25,295 nucleotides of DNA. It comes from Acidobacteriota bacterium (GTDB lineage: Bacteria; Acidobacteriota; Vicinamibacteria; Vicinamibacterales; UBA2999). How positions within the stretch are numbered: position 1 is the stretch's first letter; each line of letters begins with the position of its first letter. The position numbers and the translations under genes were made by a program. The notes beneath the pieces were generated by a model. The model saw only the letters and a program-made list of their open reading frames with translations. It ran no database searches and was not told where the DNA came from. This document shows, piece after piece, positions 19,634-25,295 of the stretch. Location of the stretch: positions 1-25,295 of the forward strand of contig CANJYC010000003.1 of NCBI GenBank assembly GCA_947478985.1. Reading direction: 5' to 3'.

Positions 19634-22121
19634 TGTTCTCTGCGACCTCCAGTGTGTAGGCCAGCTCGGCCTCGTTGAATTGCGCGTGATAGGCCGGCCG
19701 CTGGGCCTCCTGCCACGGATCGCGATAGGCATCGACGGCCTTCTGGATGCTGGCGTCAAGCTGGGCGCAGATGCCCAGGCTGTCCTCCACCAGAATCTTC
19801 CGCAGGTTGTCGACGCCGATGCGTTCGAGGAAGTGGTAGGTGCGTTCCAGATACCGGCCGTGCTCGCGGTAGTACTGGATGAAGCGCCCGACTGTGGCGA
19901 GCACCTCGTCCTGCGTGGCGACCGTGCAGAGCAGGTCGCCCTTGCGAATGGTGCCGCCGGCGGCGCCGCCCACGTAGATCTCCCATCGGCCACCCTCGAT
20001 GGCCACCGCACCGATGTCCTTGACGAGGGCCTCGGAACAGTTTCGCGGGCAGCCCGCCGTCGCGAGCTTCATCTTGTGCGGCGATTCAATGCCCTGGAAG
20101 CGGCGCTCGATCTGCTGCGCCATCCCGATCGAGTCGCCTACGCCGTAGCGGCAGAAATCAGTGCCCACGCAGCTCTTGCAGGTGCGGAAGGATTTTGTAT
20201 ACGCGTGACCGCTCGGCATCCCGAGGTCCTTCCACACGCCCGGCAGGTCGTCCTTCTTGATGCCGAGCAGATCGATCCGCTGACCGCCAGTGAACTTGAC
20301 CATCGGCACGCTGTACTTCACCGCGACCTGCGCGATGCGCATCAGCTCGTCGGCAGTCGTCACGCCGGCATAGATGCGCGGCACGACCGAGAAGGTCCCG
20401 TCCTTCTGGATGTTGGCGTGCACGCGATCGTTGATGAACCGGGCGTCGCGCTCGTCGTCGTACTCGCCCGGCCAGAGCGTCTTGAGGAGCGAGGCCAGGC
20501 CCACCTTGCTGCCGGGATCCTCGACGCCACCCGCCAGTTCCTGGAACACCGCACTCACGGACTTGAGTCCGCGGCTCCGGATCTCGGCCACAAGCTGCGA
20601 CTTCTCGAGCGGCACACCCGGCACGTAGTAGTGCTCGGTGGGGTCGTAACCCACCTCGCCGAGATAGGCCTCGAGCAGTTGGGCCACCAGCCCCTTGCAC
20701 GAACCGCAGCCAAGGCCCGCCTTGGTGCAGGCGCCGACCTTCGTCACGCTCTTGCACCCTTTGGTCTCGATGGCCTCCACGATCTGACGCTTGCTGATGC
20801 CGTTGCAGTTGCAGATCTGCGCGTTGTCCGGCAGGTCCGATGCCTTGAGCAGCGCCACGCCGGTCGGAGACCCAAAGAACAGATCCGCCCTGCGATCCGG
20901 CACCGCGCTGCCGGCCATGAACATCTGCATCAGCGTGCTTGCCGCTTCGGTTTCACCAAGCAGAATCGCACCGGCGATCCGGTCGTTGCGCACGATCAGC
21001 TTCTTGTAGATGCCGAGCCTCGGCTCGCGATAGACGACGACCTCGTCGCCTTCATCAGCGGACCGGGTCTCGCCCATCGAGGCCAGCTCCACGCCCATGA
21101 CCTTGAGCTTGGTGCCCAGCTTCGAACCGAGATACGCGGCATTCGCATTAGTCCCGGTGATCACATCGGCCAGCACGTTTGCCATCCCCCAGATGGGTTC
21201 GACGAGACCGTAGGTCGCACCGCGGTGCTCGACGCACTCGCCCAGCGCGAAGATGTCTGGATCGCTCGTCTGCATCTGGTCGTTGCAGACGATGCCCTTG
21301 TTCACCGTCAGGCCGGAGGCGGTAGCGATCTCAGTGATGGGGCGGATGCCGGCGCTGACCACGACCATGTCCGTGTCGAGGCTCGTTCCATCCGCGAAGT
21401 CCAGTCGCGTGACCTGGTCGCCCGATCGGATGATGCGGGTGGTGATGGTGTTCGTGAGCACCTTCATGCCCATCCCGCTGATAGTGGCGCGCAGCATGTC
21501 GCCCGACTCGGTGTCGAGCTGGGCCATCATCAACTGCGGGGCGGCCTCGAGCACGGTCACCTCCACCTCGTGCGTCAACAGACCGCGCGCCGCTTCGAGA
21601 CCCAGCAGGCCGCCGCCGACGACCGCAGCGCGCCGACGGCCCTTGGCGTAGTCCGCAATGCGGTCGCAGTCGTCGATCGTCCGGAAGAGAAAGGCGCCCG
21701 GACCATCAAAGCCATCGATTGGTGGCACGAACGGCCGCGCCCCGGTAGCGATGATCACGTGGTCATAGGGCGCCTCAATCAGCGCCGCGCCGCCTTCGGC
21801 CGCCGCGTCGGCGGCATAGGCGAGCGCATCCTTCCTCAACGGCGCGCCGATGACCACGCGCCGCTCACGGTCGATGCGGGTGGCCCGCACGCCGGCATGG
21901 AGCGTGATGCCGTGCTCCTCGTACCACGCCAGCGGATTCATGAAGATGTCCGCCGCGGCCTGGCTGCCATTGAGCACGTTGCTGAGGAGAATGCGGTTGT
22001 AGTTGCCGTAGATCTCCGCGCCGAACATCGTGATCTCGAAGCGCCCGGGTGCCCGCTTCAGGATTTCCTCGACGACCCTGGCACCTGCCATGCCGTTACC
22101 GACCACTACCAGGCGTGTCAT
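19626..22121 (-). CDS. nirB: Assimilatory nitrite reductase large subunit
   Basis: The 831-aa enzyme reduces nitrite to ammonium with six electrons in the cytoplasm. Domain order: FAD/NAD(P)H oxidoreductase (about 1-400, VVVGNGMAGARVVEEI and a second dinucleotide fold VVGGGLLGLEAARGL, with NYNRILLS); a BFD-like [2Fe-2S] domain with C437/C439 and C472/C475; then the siroheme/[4Fe-4S] domain with C651-x5-C657 and C691-x3-C695 (TAGCPRNCSEA). All cluster ligands are present and the length is close to E. coli NirB. Its ATG overlaps the nitrate reductase stop by 4 nt (ATGA) and its 3' end overlaps nirD. The keeping of the FAD domain points to NAD(P)H as donor. Siroheme would need uroporphyrinogen III, which the hemD-like gene could supply. 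Confidence 0.96.
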   Translation of the reverse strand: MTRLVVVGNGMAGARVVEEILKRAPGRFEITMFGAEIYGNYNRILLSNVLNGSQAAADIFMNPLAWYEEHGITLHAGVRATRIDRERRVVIGAPLRKDALAYAADAAAEGGAALIEAPYDHVIIATGARPFVPPIDGFDGPGAFLFRTIDDCDRIADYAKGRRRAAVVGGGLLGLEAARGLLTHEVEVTVLEAAPQLMMAQLDTESGDMLRATISGMGMKVLTNTITTRIIRSGDQVTRLDFADGTSLDTDMVVVSAGIRPITEIATASGLTVNKGIVCNDQMQTSDPDIFALGECVEHRGATYGLVEPIWGMANVLADVITGTNANAAYLGSKLGTKLKVMGVELASMGETRSADEGDEVVVYREPRLGIYKKLIVRNDRIAGAILLGETEAASTLMQMFMAGSAVPDRRADLFFGSPTGVALLKASDLPDNAQICNCNGISKRQIVEAIETKGCKSVTKVGACTKAGLGCGSCKGLVAQLLEAYLGEVGYDPTEHYYVPGVPLEKSQLVAEIRSRGLKSVSAVFQELAGGVEDPGSKVGLASLLKTLWPGEYDDERDARFINDRVHANIQKDGTFSVVPRIYAGVTTADELMRIAQVAVKYSVPMVKFTGGQRIDLLGIKKDDLPGVWKDLGMPSGHAYTKSFRTCKSCVGTDFCRYGVGDSIGMAQQIERRFQGIESPHKMKLATAGCPRNCSEALVKDIGAVAIEGGRWEIYVGGAAGGTIRKGDLLCTVATQDEVLATVGRFIQYYREHGRYLERTYHFLERIGVDNLRKILVEDSLGICAQLDASIQKAVDAYRDPWQEAQRPAYHAQFNEAELAYTLEVAENNG

Positions 22122-24307
22122 CGCGCACCTCCGCCAGCCCGCTCCACGCGGACGGCCGACTGCTTGTAATTGGGCTCCCGTGACATCGGGTCGAACGCGC
22201 TCTGCGTCACCTGGTTCGCGTTGGCCTCGGCGTAGTGAAACGGCACGAAGATCTGCCCGGGGGCCACGGTCTCAGTGATGCGCAATTCCACGCTCCGCAC
22301 CCGGCCACGGCGCGAGACCACATCGACCTTGTCTTTCGCTCTCAGGCGCAAGGCCCGCGCATCGCGCGGGTTCATCTCCACCCAGGCGTGGGGCGAGAGC
22401 CGTTCGAGAATCGGCACCTGCCCTGTCTTCGTGCGGGTGTGCCAGTGCTCCACGGTTCGCCCGGTGTTCAACACGAGCGGATAGTCTCCGGTGGGCTGTT
22501 CCGGAAATGGCTCCCACTGCACCGGCAACAGGGCCGCGCGGCCGTCGGCGGTCTGGAAGTGACCGTCGCTGTACAGCCGACGCGTGGCGGCCGGGTCGGT
22601 GGCACCGGCCGGGAACGGCCACTGAATGCCGCCGTGTTCCTCGATGGCCGCGTAGGTCATCCCCGAGTAGTCGCAGAGGCGTCCTGCTGACAGGCGCGCC
22701 CACTCCGTGAAGGCATGCTCGGGCGTGGTCCAGCCGGGAAACAGTTCCTCGCGCACGCCGAGCACGTCCGCGACGTTGAGGAAGATGTCGAAGTCGCTGC
22801 GCGCCTCGCCAGGGGGCGCAACCGCGCGGTTCACCTTGCTCACCCGTCGCTCGGAGTTGGTATAGGTCCCCTCCTTCTCGCCCCAGATCGCCGCGGGCAG
22901 CACCAGGTCCGCCAGCGCCGTCGTCGGCGTCGGGTGGAAGCCGTCCTGGACCACAAGGAACTCGAGGCCCTCGAGCGCCTGCTGCAGGACGCCGAGGTTG
23001 GGAAACGAGACGATCGGATTCGTGGCGATGATCCAGAGCGCGCGGATGCGCTTGTCGAGCGCCGCTTCGATGATGTCGGGATACGCGAGGCCGCGCTTCG
23101 TCGGAATTCGTTCGACCGGCACGTTCCAAAGCCGTGCGACATCTGCACGATCCGCCGGCTCCTCAAACTTGCGGTAGCCGGGGATGCTCGATGCGAACCC
23201 GGCCTCGCGCGTCCCCATCGCGTTGCACTGCCCGGTGATCGAGAACGGAGCGGCGCCGGTGCGCCCGATGTTCCCGGTGATGAGCGCCAGGTTGTTGATG
23301 GCGTTAACGGTTTCGGTTCCCTTCGTGCTGTGGTTCACGCCCATCGTCCAGCCGATGAACGCGGACTTGGCCTGCGCGTAGAGCCACGCAGTCCGGCGGA
23401 TGGCGTCGGGATCGAGACCCGTGATCGCGGCGACCCGCGTGGGGGTGTAGTCGCGGACCGATTCGCGCAACGCCTCGAAGCCTGACGTGTGCTTCTGGAT
23501 GTAGCGCCGGTCGACGAGATCGTTCTCGATGATGATCTGAATCAGCCCGTTGAGCAGCGCCAGGTCCGACCGCGGCTTCAGGGGTAGATGGAGATCGGCC
23601 ATCATCGCCGTCTTCGTGACGCGCGGATCGACGACCACTACGGTGGCTCCCGCATTGCCTTGGAGCCGATGGCAGAGAATCGGGTGGTTCTCGGCGATGT
23701 TGGCTCCGATCAGGATGACGACCTCGGCGGTGGTGAGATCCTCATACGCCCCGGGCGGGCCGTCGCTGCCGAACGAGCGCTTGTAACCCGCCACGGCGGT
23801 CGACATGCAGAGCGTGGTATTGCCGTCGTAGTTGGATGTGCCGAGACCGAGCTGGACGAGCTTCCCGAGCGTGTAGAACTCCTCGGTCACGAGCTGACCC
23901 GTGCTGATGACCCCAACTGCCTCACGCCCGTAGCGGACCTGCACCTCCAGGAACTTCGCGGCCATGGTGCGCAGCGCCTCGTCCCACGACACGCGTTCGA
24001 GTCGGCCGTTGCGCTTCAGCATCGGATACTGCGCACGGTTCGTGGCCGCGAGCGTGTGGTGCTCGGAGAGCCCCTTCGGGCAGAGCTTGCCGAGATTCAC
24101 CGGGTGATCGGGATTGCCGCGCACGCTCACGGCGCGTCCGTCCTTCACGCCGACGAACATGCCGCACCCGACCGAACAGTAGCCGCAGGTGGTCGCCACC
24201 CAGCGGTCCGGCACCTTCTGCACCGACACGTAGCCCGATTGCGGATCGGCGCTATAGGCATAGCGACCCGCGTCGGTGTCGAGACCAATCAGGCGTTTCA
24301 GGTTCAT
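22118..24307 (-). CDS. Assimilatory nitrate reductase, molybdopterin catalytic subunit (NarB/NasA type)
   Basis: The 729-aa enzyme reduces nitrate to nitrite. A [4Fe-4S] site lies at C41/C44/C48 and C76 (CGYCSVGC, KLCPKG). The expected molybdenum ligand is C167 in NTTLCMSTAVAGYKRSFG. A C-terminal dinucleotide-binding domain (LVLNTGRTVEHWHTRTKTG, then NPRDARALRL) closes the protein. It has no twin-arginine signal, so it should stay in the cytoplasm. Its length equals cyanobacterial NarB and lacks the C-terminal [2Fe-2S] extension of Klebsiella NasA, so it needs an external electron donor. I start at the ATG at 24307, which overlaps the stop of the upstream anchor gene (ATGA). The frame is open well upstream, but that part is shadow sequence. 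The upstream DmsC-like gene is the best candidate donor in place of the usual flavoprotein. Confidence 0.93.
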   Translation of the reverse strand: MNLKRLIGLDTDAGRYAYSADPQSGYVSVQKVPDRWVATTCGYCSVGCGMFVGVKDGRAVSVRGNPDHPVNLGKLCPKGLSEHHTLAATNRAQYPMLKRNGRLERVSWDEALRTMAAKFLEVQVRYGREAVGVISTGQLVTEEFYTLGKLVQLGLGTSNYDGNTTLCMSTAVAGYKRSFGSDGPPGAYEDLTTAEVVILIGANIAENHPILCHRLQGNAGATVVVVDPRVTKTAMMADLHLPLKPRSDLALLNGLIQIIIENDLVDRRYIQKHTSGFEALRESVRDYTPTRVAAITGLDPDAIRRTAWLYAQAKSAFIGWTMGVNHSTKGTETVNAINNLALITGNIGRTGAAPFSITGQCNAMGTREAGFASSIPGYRKFEEPADRADVARLWNVPVERIPTKRGLAYPDIIEAALDKRIRALWIIATNPIVSFPNLGVLQQALEGLEFLVVQDGFHPTPTTALADLVLPAAIWGEKEGTYTNSERRVSKVNRAVAPPGEARSDFDIFLNVADVLGVREELFPGWTTPEHAFTEWARLSAGRLCDYSGMTYAAIEEHGGIQWPFPAGATDPAATRRLYSDGHFQTADGRAALLPVQWEPFPEQPTGDYPLVLNTGRTVEHWHTRTKTGQVPILERLSPHAWVEMNPRDARALRLRAKDKVDVVSRRGRVRSVELRITETVAPGQIFVPFHYAEANANQVTQSAFDPMSREPNYKQSAVRVERAGGGAR

Positions 24308-25295
24308 GCGGCCTCGCTTCCCATCGGCATGTACGGCGTGGTCATGTGCTTGGGCACGACGCTGACAAAGAACAGGTAGCGCCCGAGGATTTCTCCAGCG
24401 AGAGCGAGGGCCAATGCCGCACCCGCTACCAGCCAGCCGCCGCCGACGAGCGGCAGGACGATGCCGCCGAGCGCCAGCAGGACACCACGCAGGAGAAAGC
24501 GGGAGGCGAGGACGGTGCTGAGCAGGCGCGCTGTGCCTCGAAGCTCGATGCTGTCGGACGCCGTGAGCCTGATGAATCGCAGCGCGAGCAGCACGAGTTG
24601 CGCCCCCGCCAGCGTCGCAGCGGAGGCCGCCAGCCAGCGCGCATTGCCAACGCCCACAGCCGCGGCGAAGAGCGGTCCGAGGACCGCGGCCGTGAGGTTG
24701 AACTGCACGACCGTGAACGCGGTGTTCCACGCCGGCCGCGCGGGCACGCGGTAGATATAGGCCGACGCGGTCACGCCGCCGACGCCGAGCAGCAGCGTGA
24801 GGGCGCCCAGCCAGGCACCCCCGCGCCAGCCGAACCAGAGCCCGGCGGCATAGAGGGTCGCGACCGCGGAGAACGCCGAGAAGAGCAAGACCTCACGGCT
24901 CAGCCACGAGCGCTGCCACATCCTGATGGCGCGGTAGGCGTGCACCGGACGTCCGAGGTGCAGCGTCGAGGCGTTCAGCGCAAGACCGGCAACCGTGAGC
25001 GACGACAGCGCCGCGACGCCCAGTCGCGTCGATGCGCCGAGCAGGTCGAGCAGCCAGATCGTGCCGAATGCACCGACCGAGAGCTGGGTGAGCACCGTCA
25101 TCACCACGAGCGGCCAGTGCGGGTGCTCCGGGACCACGTGGGTCAGGTCGAGCGGCCGCGCATTCGGCGGCAGTCGGTCCGGCACGGTGACACGCGTGGT
25201 CGACAGGCTGTGATCGGCGACCGGTATCCCCGCGCCGGCCAGGTGGGACTCGCTCGCGGCGCGCCACTCGTCAATGTTGACGATCTCAATCTGGA
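24304..25295 (-). CDS. DmsC-type membrane anchor, probably fused to a DmsB-like iron-sulfur domain (cut by window end)
   Basis: The frame is open from the window edge to the stop at 24304. The main part is a DmsC-family anchor with about eight membrane helices: HPHWPLVVMTVLTQLSVGAF, then LNASTLHLGRPVHAYRAI, RSWLSREVLLFSAFSAVATL, and the end LGRYLFFVSVVPKHMTTPY. Upstream of a GTG at 25185 the same frame continues without a stop, with IEIVNIDEWRAASE and GIPVADHSLSTTRV. Such sequence normally follows the last cluster of a 4Fe-4S DmsB-like domain in proteins that fuse DmsB and DmsC. I therefore read it as the C-terminal part of a longer fusion and treat 25185 as internal. The iron-sulfur part itself is outside the window. 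DmsC anchors oxidise menaquinol, so this would feed electrons to the downstream nitrate reductase, whose start it overlaps by 4 nt. Confidence 0.8.
   Translation of the reverse strand, partial: QIEIVNIDEWRAASESHLAGAGIPVADHSLSTTRVTVPDRLPPNARPLDLTHVVPEHPHWPLVVMTVLTQLSVGAFGTIWLLDLLGASTRLGVAALSSLTVAGLALNASTLHLGRPVHAYRAIRMWQRSWLSREVLLFSAFSAVATLYAAGLWFGWRGGAWLGALTLLLGVGGVTASAYIYRVPARPAWNTAFTVVQFNLTAAVLGPLFAAAVGVGNARWLAASAATLAGAQLVLLALRFIRLTASDSIELRGTARLLSTVLASRFLLRGVLLALGGIVLPLVGGGWLVAGAALALALAGEILGRYLFFVSVVPKHMTTPYMPMGSEAA

Noticed and set aside
19602..22169. An 855-codon open frame on the plus strand, antisense to nirB and nirD
   Set aside because: It mirrors the GC-rich third positions of nirB, has His/Arg/Asp-rich composition with no domain, and has no SD.
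25185..25185. GTG at 25185 as the true start of the DmsC-type protein
   Set aside because: The frame stays open to the window edge with sequence typical of the DmsB-DmsC junction, and no SD precedes the GTG.

Overview
The window is about 25 kb of GC-rich, tightly packed bacterial chromosome. It has no mobile elements, CRISPR arrays or rRNA. The gene mix fits Acidobacteriota, perhaps the Vicinamibacteria: a DUF5916/CBM9-like outer-membrane protein, a TMTC-like membrane protein, a eukaryote-type NADP isocitrate dehydrogenase, and many GTG starts with weak Shine-Dalgarno (SD) sites. That placement is an inference from gene types and base composition. I have no marker gene to prove it.

Left part (1-6.9 kb). 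A minus-strand run reads icd, then a DUF5916 protein, then the start of a TMTC-like membrane protein cut by the window edge. A cold-shock protein is divergent from icd. Further along the minus strand are a cytochrome c, tRNA-Pro(TGG), a succinate-semialdehyde dehydrogenase (gabD) that begins 23 nt after the tRNA, and a stand-alone response-regulator receiver.

Middle (6.9-17.2 kb). A five-gene minus-strand run reads amt, hemD-like, a 113-aa unknown, phzF-like, ABC-F ATPase. It starts from a well-formed sigma-54 promoter with two upstream direct repeats that look like activator sites. Diverging from it are a lytic transglycosylase (mltB) and a pabB-pabC fusion. These converge on a pterin-4a-carbinolamine dehydratase and an aldo/keto reductase. 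A coiled-coil J-domain protein is divergent from the aldo/keto reductase.

Right part (17.2-25.3 kb). This is a continuous minus-strand nitrate-assimilation operon with overlapping or nearly abutting genes: a probable DmsB-DmsC-like fusion (iron-sulfur plus membrane anchor, cut by the window edge), a NarB/NasA-type nitrate reductase, nirB, nirD, a NarK-type transporter, and a GAF-ANTAR RNA-binding regulator. NarK would import nitrate, the reductase would make nitrite, and NirBD would make ammonium. The upstream Amt and HemD-like genes would add ammonium uptake and a siroheme precursor step. The most unusual points are the quinol-type anchor next to an apparently cytoplasmic assimilatory reductase, the ANTAR regulator at the operon's distal end, and the sigma-54 control region of amt.
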